Assembly: GCA_024291935.2 (NCBI GenBank)
Contig: CM044315.1
Location: forward strand, 79,032,385-79,096,384
Source: Okapia johnstoni
Lineage: Eukaryota > Chordata > Mammalia > Artiodactyla > Giraffidae
Direction: 5' to 3'
DNA: 64,000 nucleotides
The position numbers were made by a program, and so were the translations under genes. Each line of letters begins with the position of its first letter. Within the stretch, counting starts at the first letter, position 1. Shown here piece by piece: positions 11,789 through 22,746 of the stretch. Under the pieces are notes generated by a model. It saw only the letters and a list, made by a program, of their open reading frames with translations, was not told where the DNA came from and did not search any database.

Positions 11789-13855
11789 TCCAGTTCAGTT
11801 CAGTTCAGTCACTCAGTCATGTCTGACTCTTTGCGACCCCATGGACTGCAGCACACCAGGCCTCCCTGTCCATCACCAACTCCAGGAGCTTACTCAAACT
11901 CATGTCCATTGAGTCAGTGATGCCATCCAACCATCTCATCCTCTGTCGTCCCCTTCTCCTCCCGCTTTCAATCTTTCCCAGCATCAGGGTCTTTTCAAAT
12001 GGGTCAGTTCTTCGCATCAGGTGGCCAAAGGATTGGAGTTGCAGCTTCAGCATCAGTTTTTCTAATGAATATTCAGGAAAAATTTCCTTTAGGATGGAAT
12101 GGTTGGATCTCTTTGCTGTCCAAGGGACTCTCAAGAATCTTCTCCAACACCACAGTTCAAAAGCATCAATTCTTCGGTGCTCAGCTTTCTTTATAGTCCA
12201 ACTCTCATATCCATACATGACTGCTGGAAAAACCATAGCTTTGACTAGATGGAACTTTGTTGGCAAAGTAATGTCTCTGCTTTTTAATATGCTATCTAGG
12301 TTGGTCATAACTTTTCTTCCAAGGAGCAAGGATCTTTTAATTTCATGGCTGCAGTCACCATCTGCGGTGATTTTGGAGCCCCCCAAAATAAAGTCTCTCC
12401 CTGTTTCCACTGTTTCCCCATCTATTTCCCATGAAGTGATGGGACTGGATGCCATGATGTTAGTTTTCTGAATGTTGAGTTTTAAGCCAACCTTTTCACT
12501 CTCCTCTTTCACTTTCATCAAGAGGCTCCTTAGTTCTTCTTCACTTTCTGCCACAAGTGTGGTATCATCTTCATATCTGAGGTTATTGATATTTCTCCTG
12601 GCAATCTTGACTCCAGCTTGTGCTTCATCCAGTCCAGCATTTCTCATGATGTACTCTGCATAGAAGTTAAATAATCAGGGTGACAATATACAGCCTTGAC
12701 ATACTCCTTTCCCGATTTGGAACCAGTCTGTTTTTCCATGTCCACTTCTAACTGTTGCTTCTTGACCTGCATATAGATTTTTCAGGAGGCAGGTCAGGTG
12801 ATCTGGTATTCCCATCTCTGGAAGAATTTTTCACAGTTTGAGGTGATCCACACAGTCAAAGGCTTTGGCATAGTCAATAAGGCAGAAGTAGATGTTTTTC
12901 TGGAACTCTCTTGCTTTTTCAGTGATCCAACAGATGTTTGCAATTTGATCTCTGGCTCCTCTGCCTTTTCTAAAACCAGCTTGAACATCTGGAAGTTCAC
13001 AGTTCACATACTGTTGAAGCCTGGCTTGGAGAATTTTGAGCATTACTTTGCTAGCATGTGAGATGAGTGCAATTGTGTGGTAGTCTGAATATTCTTTGGC
13101 ATTGCCTTTTTTGGGATTGGAATGAAAACTGACCTTTTCCAGTCCAGCAGCCACTGCTGAGTTTTCCAATTTTACTGGCATATTGAGTGCAGCACTTTCA
13201 CAGCATCATCTTTCAGGATTTGAAATAGCTCAACTGGAATTCCATCACCTCCACTAGCTTTGTTCATAGTGATGCTTCCTAAGGCCCATTTGACTTTGCA
13301 TTCCAGAATGTCTGGTTCTAGGTGAGTGATCACACCATCGTGGTTATCTGGGTCATGAAGATCTTTTTTGTATAGTTCTTCTGTGTATTCTTGCCACTTC
13401 TTAATATCTTCTGCTTCTGTTAGGTCCATACCATTTCTGTCCTATATTGTGCCCATCTTTGCATGAAATGTTCCCTTGGTATCTCTAATTTTCTTGAAGA
13501 GCTCTCTAGTCTTTCCCATTCTATTGTTTCCTCTATTCCTTTGCATTGATCACTGAGGAAGGCTTTCTATCTCTCCTTGCTATTCTTTGGAACTCTGCAT
13601 TCAAATAGGTATATCTTTCCTTTCCTCCTTTGCCTTTTGCTTCTCTTCTTTTCACAGCTATTTGTAAGGTCTCTTCAGACAACCATTTTGCCTTTTTGCA
13701 TTTCTTTTTTTGGGGGATAGTCTTGATCATGGCCTCCTGTACAATGTCATGAACCTCCATCCATAGTTCTTCAGGCACTCTTATCAGATCTAATCCCTTG
13801 AATCTATTTGTCACTTCCACTGTAAAGGGATTTGAGTACACTGCACTTTAAATCA
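11789..13855 (-). mobile_element. BovB (RTE) LINE copy A, 5' truncated
   Basis: This is a 2.07-kb reversed BovB. Its 3' end lies at 11789, with the family's short tandem repeat (gttca units). It extends into the region between endonuclease and reverse transcriptase at 13855. Coding pieces in order on the minus strand are 13841-13533, 13429-13172, 13181-12831 and 12647-11817, separated by frameshifts and stops. The catalytic Y-A-D-D motif reads YEDD here (12564-12575), and a TGA at 12831-12833 replaces the Trp codon expected after HLKL. Both changes are shared with copy C. Confidence 0.88.
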
Positions 13856-14269
13856 AACACTATGGATTTATGACTGGGTCTTACCAGTTATCTTAGGCAA
13901 GCCTTAATCAGAGAGCTACTCCTCCCATCATACTGTCCTATTAAATGACACTAATCTATTTACTTTACTGGATTACAATAAGGTATAAATAAAGTGTAAC
14001 ATGGAGTACACATTGCATCTGGTTAAAAATAAGCTGTGTTGGATCAACATTCTAGAAGGAGCAAAACCCCAGACACTGAAACTTCAACCACAGAAGTCAG
14101 GTATCTGCATATATCAACACCTGGAGGAATAGTTTAAATAAAGATTTTATGAGGACAACTTAAAAATTAGTTACATCATTTCTGTAACACAGAAAACCAA
14201 CTGTCCAGATAAAACCTCTTGGTTTAGAATAACTAATGATAAAATTCAATCTGTTACCATGATAAAAAC
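13856..14269. other. Non-coding stretch without recognised elements
   Basis: AT-rich intronic sequence between BovB copy A and an L1 fragment. I see no open frame, no splice-flanked coding segment and no repeat family I can name with confidence. Confidence 0.5.
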
Positions 14270-14643
14270 TGTTAGCAAATAGGAAGACATGGAAACTTCC
14301 TTAATCTGATAAAGGTTATCAATAAAAACTTACATTAAACATCAAACTAAATGCTGAAAGTTTGTTGGTGCTGGTGATAGTTATTTTTCAAAGATAACTG
14401 AACAAGAAAGGAATGCTACTTATACCATCTTTATTTTACTTTGTGCTGGAGGTGCAAAACAGTATAGAAAGGAAGGGAAAAGAAAAGGTATAATGATTAG
14501 AAACAAAAAAAAAAAGCTCCCATTATTTATAGAGGATATGAACGTGGAGGTAGAAAATCCAAAATAATCTATAGATATATTATTCAAATTAGTGAATTTA
14601 GCAAGGTTACTGGATAGCAGTTTAATACACAGTAATCAGTCAT

Positions 14644-16243
14644 AAGAAGAGGTGGCAAGAATACACAGAAGAACTGTACAAAAAAGATCTTCACGACCCA
14701 GATAATCACGATGGTGTGATCACTCATCTAGAGCCAGACATCCTGGAATGTGAAGTCAAGTGGGCCTTAGAAAGCATCACTACGAACAAAGCTAGTGGAG
14801 GTGATGGAATTCCAGTTGAGCTATTTCAAATCCTCAAAGATGATGCTGTGAAAGTGCTGCACTCGATATGCCAGCAAATCTGGAAAACTCAGCAGTGGCC
14901 ACAGGACTGGAAAAGGTCAGTTTTCATTCCAATCCCAAAGAAAGAAAATGCCAAAGAATGCTCAAACTACCACACAATTGCACACATCTCACACGCTAGT
15001 AAAGTAATGCTCAAAATTCTCCAAGCCAGGCTTCAGCAATACGTGAACCGTGAACTTCCAGATGTTCAAGCTGGATTTAGAAAAGGCAGAGGAACCAGAG
15101 ATCAAATTGCCAACATCCGCTGGATCATCGAAAAAGCAAGAGATTTCCAGAAAAACATCTATTTCTGCTTTATTGACTACACCAAACCCTTTGAGTGTGT
15201 GGCTCGCAATAAACTGTGGAAAATTCTGAAAGAGATGGGAATACCAGACCATCTGACCTGTCTCTTGAGAAACCTGTATGCAGGTCAGGAAGCAAGAGTT
15301 AGAACTGGACATGGAACAACAGACTGGTTCCAAATAGGAAAAGGAGTACGTCAAGGCTGTATATTGTCACCCTGCTTATTTAACCTCTTTGCAGAGTACA
15401 TCATGAGAAACGCTGGGCTGGAAGAAGCACAAGCTGGAATCAAGATTGCTGGGAGAAATACCAGTAACCTCACATATGCAGATGACACCACCCTTATGGC
15501 AGAAAGTGAAGAAGAACTAAAGAGCTTCTTGATGAAAGTGAAAGAGGAGAGTGAAAAAGTTGGCTTAAAGCTCAATGTTCAGAAAACTAAGATCATGGCA
15601 TCCAGTCCCATCACTTCATGGGAAATAGATGGGGAAGCAGTGTCAGACTTTATGTTTTTGGGCTTCAAAATCACTGCAGATGGTGATTGCAGCCATGAAA
15701 TTAAGACGCTTACTCCTTGGAAGGAAGGTTATGACCAACCTAGATAGCATATTAAAAAGCAGAGACATTACTTTGCCAACAAAGGTCCATCTAGTAAAGG
15801 CTATGGTTTTTCCAGTGGTCATGTATGGATGTGAGAGTTGGACGATGAAGAAAGCTGAGTGCCGCAGAATTGATGCTTTTGAACTGTGGTGTTGGAGAAG
15901 ACTCTTGAGAGTCCCTTGGACTGCAAGGAGATCCAACCAGTCCATCCTAAAGAAGATCAGTCCTGGGTGTTCATTGGAAGGTCTGATGTTGAAGCTGAAA
16001 CTCCAATCCTTTGGCCACCTCATGCAAAGAGTTGACTCATTGGAAAAGACCCTGATGCTGGGAAGGATTGGGGGCAGGAGGAGAAGGGGACTACAGAGGA
16101 TGAGATGGATGGATGGCATCACTAACTCGATGAACATGGGTTTGTGTAAACTCCGAGAGTTGGTGATGGACAGGGAAGCCTGGCATGCTGTGATTCATGG
16201 AGTCGCAAAGAGTTGGACACGACTGAGCGACTGAAGTGAACTG
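14644..16243 (+). mobile_element. BovB (RTE) LINE copy B, 5' truncated, well preserved
   Basis: This is a 1.6-kb plus-strand BovB carrying the reverse transcriptase and 3' end. A perfect 10-bp target-site duplication, aatcagtcat, lies at 14634-14643 and 16244-16253 inside the old L1. It keeps the canonical catalytic motif and a nearly intact frame, which makes it the best-preserved BovB in the window. The endonuclease half is absent, so it cannot move on its own. Confidence 0.92.
14716..16234 (+). pseudogene. BovB reverse-transcriptase ORF with one 2-nt frameshift
   Basis: The frame 14716-15747 encodes the RT fingers and palm: GFRKGRGTRDQIANIRW, then IYFCFIDYTKPF, then the catalytic Y-A-D-D at 15475-15486. 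The C-terminal part ([18 protein letters not shown] to the end) continues in another frame at 15629-16234. The switch falls at 'gaaattaagacgc' (about 15702), where other copies here have two more A residues. The RT acts on target-primed RNA in RTE elements; that is family knowledge. This copy is inactive because it is frameshifted and lacks the endonuclease. Confidence 0.88.
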
Positions 16244-17347
16244 AATCAGTCATACTTTGATAGACCAGCAGTTAGAAAATGCAATGGTAAAATACAATGT
16301 ACAATAGCATAAAATTTCAAATATTTAGAAATAAATCTGACTAATAGATGAGGCTGTCAGGAAAACTATAAAAACATTATTGAGACAGCAATAATCACAA
16401 AAACACTGATTAGTCAGACTTTGTCAAGTTTTCTGCTCTATAAAAGGCACTAAGAAAATGAACAGGCAAGACACAGACAAGCAGAAAATATCTGACAAAC
16501 ATATCTGCTAAAGGACCTGTATCCAGACTATACAAAGGACTCCTAAAACACACTTTTTAAAAAAACCACACAGCCCAACTTTTTTAGATGGTCAAAAGAT
16601 TTGAACAGCTACTTCACAAAGGAAGATATAGATATGATTGATGAACACATGAAAAAGTGCTCAACATCATTACTTATTAGAGAGATGTAAATGAAACCCA
16701 TAATGAGATACTGCAATGCACTCACTAGAATGGCTAAAATTAAAAAGACTGACATCACAAAATGTCGGCCAAGAAGTGAGCAACTAGAACTTTCATATAA
16801 ATGCTAGTGGGAATAACTATAAACAAACTGATGAATTTCAAAATGATATAATCAATTATATCTCCGTATACTTTGACCCAATAATTCCACTTCTAGGTGA
16901 TTTATCCAAGAGAAATTCAAAAAAACATCCACACACTCTTGTATAAAAATGTTCACAGCAGCTATAGTCACAATAGCAAAAAAGCTGAAAAAGCTAAAAT
17001 ATTATTCAAAGAAGAATGGAGAAATTGTGGTATATTCATACAATCAGATACTTCTTGGCATTAAAAAGAAATGAACTACCGATACACAAAATAATATAAC
17101 AAATCTCACAAGTATAATGCTCAACATAGATACATGTTACATAACTCCATTTATATGATGTTCTAGAACAGGAAAACCAATCTAAGGTGGAAAATATTAA
17201 AACAGTGGTTGGCTCTTGGCAGGTGGGGGACCTGACTAAAAACAAGCTGAGAGAAATTTTTGGAGACTTGAAAATATTCTGTACATGATCCCTGTGGATT
17301 ACACTCTAGGATTACTATTGATACATTTAACAGTGTTCTTACTGTTG

Positions 17348-18540
17348 TGCCAGAGTCCTGCTCCAGCTGGTCAGGGTTCCCTCAGGATGGACGACGTCAG
17401 CGATACGAATGAGAAGACACAGCGAGTCTCGGTGTTTCCAAGTGTCTTCTGACTTTATTTTTTTAAGACAGCTTTTATATTTTTAGTGGTACATAGAAAA
17501 AATGTAAAGTATAGAGTCATGCCAGATCAGCTCGATGGATCAGCAGTTTTTGATCCATATCGGAACCAGAACACTGTTTGTGTTTCTAAGTTATAAAAGG
17601 TTGAAAATTGTTTACATCATCTTCTGGCCTGGAGGCCTGCTAACATCTTGTGACTCTTTTATTGATAAGGGTTGATCAGCCAGGACACTTTTTGCATCAG
17701 GCACAGAAAATACCAGGGTTACATTTTTTAAGGAATATAGGCACAGCAGATCAAAAGAAAGAATTCATAAACTCAGAGTTTCAAGGTAAAACCTGTTCTT
17801 CTGTAATCTACCTTATGCCTTGAGCCTAACAGAAAAGAATGTAGTCCCATAAAGTCATAGTACAGCAAGCTGAAACAATGTAGCACAAAGGTCAGTTCTT
17901 AGCAAAATCACCAGCTGAATTAACGATTGTCTTATTATTTGTATTAAAACTAAACTTTCATTTATACAAATCTCTAACTATTATGTTTTCATTATATAGG
18001 CTAAATACGTTAAGAGTAGAAAAGGCATAATGAGTAAGTACAGACTAAGTTACAGTTTTATAAAGCAACATTTCTTACATTTTCTAACAAGCTTTTCTTT
18101 CCTACAAAGGGCTCTGTGCCCATTGGGGCTTTCTGTGTGGAGGCTCTCAATGCTGTTCTATTGTTAAGGGGCAGTCAAGCACATTAGCTCCAAAGGCACA
18201 GGTACATTTATTAAACAAACCAATATGCTAGCAAGAGGAATTTAGATTAGCATATTTTATATCCCAGATAATTTTATTTAGGGTGCTACCGTTCAGGGGC
18301 CTTGTCGATTGAGATTTCAGATTGATCTATTTTAGAAGAGAATCAGGAAAAGCCTTTTTTCTAAGTCACAGAAAATAAGAAGAGGTTTATTGTAGCAAAC
18401 ATCAGAAAGACAGATATCATCTTTAAGGTGAGTGCTGAGGCAGCCTCTCGAGAATTCCTGAGAGCTGAGAAGCCGTGCTCAATTAGCCCTCTACCTCATG
18501 ACTCTGTCATGGGTGGGATCTCGTGAGCTGGCTCCCGGCA
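17348..18540 (-). mobile_element. Solo ERV LTR (class II-like), reverse orientation
   Basis: This is a 1193-bp block with TG...CA ends. It begins tgccagagtcc, ends gctcccggca, and is flanked by a perfect 6-bp duplication ctgttg at 17342-17347 and 18541-18546. On the minus strand a TATA-like stretch (17471-17486) lies shortly before an AATAAA signal (complement of 17454-17459), giving the orientation. A 6-bp duplication fits betaretrovirus-like (ERV-K class) integration. No gag, pol or env is present on either side, so this is a recombined solo LTR. The family name is not certain. Confidence 0.85.
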
Positions 18541-18589
18541 CTGTTGTTGTTTAGTCAGTTAAACTCTTCTGTGACCCCTTGGACTATAG
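18541..18589 (-). repeat. BovB/Bov-tA 3'-end fragment
   Basis: About 45 bp ('gttgttgtttagtcagttaa', 'gtgaccccttggactatag') are the reversed distal end shared by BovB and Bov-tA. The fragment directly precedes the 5' part of BovB copy C, and its start forms one copy of the LTR's target duplication. Confidence 0.5.
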
Positions 18590-20621
18590 CCTGGTAGGTG
18601 CTGGAGTGGCAGCTGCGCAGTGCTGGAGCGACTTTGAGGAGATACCCCATGTCCAAGGGCAGAGGAGAAGCCCCAGCCAAAAGACAGGAGGGGCAAAATC
18701 ATGTTTAGAATCAAACCCCATACCCGCCAGAGACACTCAGAGGGCTCAAACTAACTTGTGCACACCAGGACCCAGAGACCCCACAGAGACTGAGATAGAA
18801 CTGTGTTTGAGTGTCTCCTGCGGAGGTACGGGTCAGCAGTGGACTGCTGCAGGGGCAGGGGCTCTGAGTGCAATAGACCTGGGTATAGCATAAGCCCTCT
18901 TGGAGGAGGTCGCCATTAACCCCACCATAGAGCCGCCAGAACATACATAGGACTGGGGAAACAGACTCTTGGAGGGAAAAACAGAACCTTATGCGCACAA
19001 GAGACTGACTCAGACTTGCCCGTGAGTGTCCAGGAGTTTCTGGCGGAGGCGTGGGCTGGTGGTGGGCAACTGCACGGTTGGGGGCACCGAGTGCAGCAGT
19101 GTGGGCATGGGACTTTTTGAAGGAGGTCGCCATTATCTTCATTACCTCCACCATAGTTTGAGCTCAAGTCAAATAACAGGGAGGGAACACAGCCCCTCCC
19201 ATCAACAGAAAATTGGATTAAAGATTTACTGAGCATGCCCCTGCCCATCAGAACAAGACCCAGATTCCCCCTCAGTCAGTCTCTCCCATCAGGAAACTTC
19301 TATAAGCCTCTTATCCTTCTGCATCAGAGGGCAGACAGAATGAAAAGAATGAAAACCACAATCACAGAAAACTAACCAATCTGATCACAGGGACCACAGC
19401 CTTGTCTAATTCAGTGAAATCATGAGCCATGCCATGTAGGGCCACCCAAGACGGATGGGTCATGGTGGACAGTTCTGACAAAACGTGGGCCACTGGAGAA
19501 AGGAGTTCCAGAAAAACATCTACTTCTGCTTTATTGACTATGCCAAAGCCTTTGACTGTGTGGATCACCTCAAACTGTGAAAAATTCTTCCAGAGATGGG
19601 AATACCAGATCACCTGACCTGCCTCCTGAAAAATCTATATGCAGGTCAAGAAGCAACAGTTAGAAGTGGACATGGAAAAACAGACTGGTTCCAAATCGGG
19701 AAAGGAGTATGTCAAGGCTGTATATTGTCACCCTGCTTATTTAACTTCTATGCAGAGTACATCATGAGAAATGCTGGACTGGATGAAGCACAAGCTGGAG
19801 TCAAGATTGCCAGAAGAAGTATCAATAACCTCAGATATGAAGATGATACCACACTTGTGGCAGAAAGCGAAGAAGAACTAAAGAGCCTCTTGATGAAAGT
19901 GAAAGAGGAGAGTGAAAAAGTTGGCTTAAAACTCAACATTCAGAAAAATAAGATCATGGCATCTGGTCCCATCACTTCATGGGAAATAGATGGGGAAACA
20001 GTGGAAACAGGGAGAGACTTTATTTTTCTGGGCTCCAAAATCACTGCAGATGGTGATTGCAGCCATGAAATTAAAAGACGCTTACTCCTTGGAAGGAAAG
20101 TTATGACCAACCTAGACAGCACATTAAAAAGTAGAGACATTACTTTGCCAACAAAGTTCCATCTAGTCAAGGCTATGGTTTTTCCAGTAGTCATGTATGG
20201 ATATAAGAGTTGGACTATAAAGAAAGCTGAGTGCCGAAGAAGTGATGCTTTTGAACTGTGGTGTTGGAGAAGACTCTTGAGAGTCCCTTGGACTGCAAGA
20301 AGATCCAACCAGTCCATCCTAAAGGAGATCAGTCCTGGGTGTTCATTGGAAGGACTGATGTTGAAGCTGAAACTCCAATCCTTTGGCCACCTGATGTGAA
20401 GAGCTGACTCATTGGAAAAGACCCTGATGCTGGGAAAGATTGAGGGCAGGAGGAGAAGGGGACTACAGAGGATGAGATGGTTGGATGGCATCACCCACTC
20501 AATAAACATGGGTTTGGGTGGACACCTGGAGTTGGTGATGGATAGGGAGGCCTGGCGTGCTGTGGTTCATGGGGTTGCAAAGAGTCGGACACGACTGAAC
20601 AACTGAACTGAACTGAACTGA
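18590..20621 (+). mobile_element. BovB (RTE) LINE copy C with its interior deleted
   Basis: Bases 18590 to about 19500 are the BovB 5' region ('gactttgaggagatacccca', 'gaaggaggtcgccattatct'), rarely retained in genomic copies. At about 19500 ('ggccactggagaaaggagtt') the sequence jumps into the RT domain ('ccagaaaaacatctacttct') and continues to the 3' end at about 20621. The endonuclease and the first part of RT are missing, roughly 1.1-1.2 kb by comparison with the remembered 3.2-kb family length. The 3' part has open frames 19596-20399 and 20412-20606. A TGA at about 20397 fits CpG decay of an Arg codon. It shares YEDD (19836-19847) and a TGA (19578-19580) with copy A. Confidence 0.87.
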
Positions 20622-21215
20622 CAGAGTGAATGAGTAGATAGATTATAGAACCATTTTTGGAGAATTTTATAAACTGTATGTAGGAGGCACGGAAGTAACA
20701 GGTTGTAGAATATCCGCCCAGAGTTCAACACTGAATGACCAGCCTGTTTTCTTTAATAGGGTCTGAAAAATCAGAGGAGCATAATTTTAGGGGGAAAGAT
20801 GAAGAATTCAGTTTAGAACTTGTTAAGTGACTTCCTCAGGAGATGTTCAGCAGGCAGTTTCAAATGTAGACCTGGAGCCTAGAAGATTTTGAGAGATATA
20901 CTTTTGGGTATTCCAGCAAAAAGTACCCATTAAAATTACCTGACACTATGTTAGTTCTCACCATCACTTCTCTTCTATAAACAGCTTTTAACAACTAATG
21001 TCTCTGCTTCTGTTCCAGCCTCAATTCATTCTCTACATTTTCCAGAATGATGTTAAAATGTAGATCTAATCATGATATTGACTTATTTAAAATAATCTTT
21101 TAATGATTCTTCCTTGTTTTCAGAAAAGTATCAACACTATTTACCTGTTACCTTTATAATATCATCCCTTGCTACTTCTTTGGGCACGTCTCTCCATCCT
21201 CTTCTTTATACTCTA
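20622..21215 (+). other. Intronic sequence with an L2 LINE remnant
   Basis: Bases 20622-20950 contain nothing I recognise. Bases about 20960-21215 resemble a plus-strand L2 3' region ('cttctgttccagcctcaatt', 'aagtatcaacactatttacc'). No coding segment with splice sites is seen. Confidence 0.45.
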
Positions 21216-21225
21216 CCCTTCAGCC

Positions 21226-21535
21226 CTGGAAGCTCAGCTGGTAAAGAATCCACCTGCAGTGCAGGAGACCCCAGTTCAGTTCCTGGGTTGGAAAGATCCC
21301 CTGGAGAAACTATCGGCTACCCACTCCAGTATTCTTGGGCTTCCCTGTTGGCTCAGATGGTCAAGAATCTGCCCGCAATGCGGGAGACCCGGGTTCGATC
21401 CCTGGCTTGGGAAGATCCCTGGAGTAGGGGCAAGGCAACCCACTCCAGTATTCTTGCCCAGAGAATCCCCATGGACAGAGGAGCCTGGCAGGCTACATTC
21501 CATGGGGTTGCAAAGAGTCGAACATGACTGAACGA
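21226..21535 (+). mobile_element. Bov-tA tandem dimer
   Basis: Two head-to-tail Bov-tA units join at about 21340 ('ccactccagtattcttgggc'). The first unit is partial and the second complete to 'gtcgaacatgactgaacgag'. A short flanking repeat, cttcagcc, on both sides is a possible target-site duplication. Confidence 0.8.
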
Positions 21536-21820
21536 GTAAGCACTTCAGCCATCATAAACTGCTCAAAGTCTCATGGTAGAGGCCACCATTATAGAACAGA
21601 TGGTGGAGGTGGTGGTGATACTACTACTAATAGCAATATTTTTTTCAACAAATGTCAAGATTCTGCCAGTCCTTATTTTAAGAAATTTATATATAATAAT
21701 AGCTAAAACTTAATATAGCACATACCATGTCACAGCAAAGAGCTTAACACTTTGCCATATCAACCAGGGAGGGGTATCTTCTTAGGTTCAATTAAACAGT
21801 CAGACTCAAGACTGTAATAG
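21536..21820 (-). repeat. Intronic sequence with MIR fragment
   Basis: Bases about 21695-21765 ('aataatagctaaaacttaat', 'tgtcacagcaaagagcttaa') resemble a reversed MIR. The remainder, including a short GGT-rich run near 21600, is unassigned. Confidence 0.4.
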
Positions 21821-21835
21821 GCAAAAAAAAAAAAA
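21821..21835 (+). repeat. Tail-only retroinsertion, 15 bp
   Basis: A tract of 'gc' plus 13 A residues sits between two perfect copies of the 13-bp word aagactgtaatag (21808-21820 and 21836-21848). The flanking duplication is the hallmark of target-primed reverse transcription, yet only a tail was inserted. An alternative is a local duplication with an A run between the copies. Confidence 0.7.
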
Positions 21836-21869
21836 AAGACTGTAATAGACTACACTTCGCATTAGTCTA

Positions 21870-22191
21870 GGCTTCCCTAATAGTTCAGTTGGTAAAGAAT
21901 CCACCTGCAATGCAGGAGACCCCATTTCGATTCCTGGGTCAGAAGATATGCTGGTGAAGGGATAGGCTACCCACTCCAGTATTCTTGGGCTTCCCTTGTG
22001 GCTCAGCTGGTAAAGAATCTGCCTGCAATGTGGGAGACCTGGGTTTGATCCCTGGGCTGGGAAGATCCCCTGGAGAAGGGAAAGGCTACCCACTTCATTA
22101 TTCTGGCCTGGAGAATTCCATGGACTGTATAGTCCATGGGGTCACAAAGAGTCGGACACAACTGAGCCACTTTCACTCACTCACTCACTGA
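21870..22191 (+). mobile_element. Bov-tA tandem dimer
   Basis: Two plus-strand Bov-tA units join at about 21987. The outer ends are 'gcttccctaatagttcagtt' and the (cact)n-like tail before 22192. A perfect 10-bp duplication, cattagtcta, lies at 21860-21869 and 22192-22201. Confidence 0.85.
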
Positions 22192-22525
22192 CATTAGTCT
22201 ACTCAGAAGTATATAGGACATTTCAAAACATAACTATGAAGCTACAGTAGTCAAAACAGTGTGGTACTGGCATACAGACAGACATACAGACCAATGGAGT
22301 GGAGTATAGAACCCAAAAATAAACCTTCATATATGTGGTCAAATGATTTTTGACAGGGGTGCCAAGACCATTCAGTGGGGAAAGGACAGTCTTCAACTAT
22401 TGGTGCTCGGAAAACTGGATGTGCACATGCAGAAGAAGGAAGTTGGACTCTTACCTAATACCATATATAAAAATTGATTCAAAAATAGATCAAGGACCTA
22501 AATGTAATACCTAAAACAGTAAAAG

Positions 22526-22746
22526 GGCTTCCCTGGTGGCTCAGATGGTAAAGCATCTGCCTGCAACGCGGGAGACCTGGGTTTAATCCCTGGGTCGGGA
22601 CGATCCCCTGGAGAAGGAAATGGCAACCCTCTCCAGTACTCTTGCCTGGAAAATTCCATAGACAGAGGAGCCTGGTAGGCTGCAATCCATGGGGTTGCAA
22701 AGAGTTGGACACAACTGAGTGACTTCACTTTCTTTCTTTCTTTCTT
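22526..22746 (+). mobile_element. Bov-tA SINE inserted in L1
   Basis: A complete plus-strand Bov-tA with a (ttct)n-like tail. Flanking copies ctaaaacagtaaaag (22511-22525) and ctaaaaaacagtaaaag (22747-22763) differ only by A-run length and mark the target-site duplication. Confidence 0.85.

Larger units (their letters stand above)
14270..17341 (+). mobile_element. Old L1 LINE split by BovB copy B
   Basis: Bases about 14270-14643 and 16244-17341 are a decayed plus-strand L1 (ORF2 then 3' end). Recognisable words include 'aaggacctgtatccagacta' and 'ccaataattccacttctagg'. The BovB at 14644-16243 interrupts it, and the solo LTR begins just after it. No open frame survives. Confidence 0.75.

Noticed and set aside
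18579..19248. Frames of 104, 147 and 110 residues with Pro/Ser-rich or Cys-rich text
   Set aside because: This is the non-coding 5' region of BovB copy C, and the frames on the two strands overlap.
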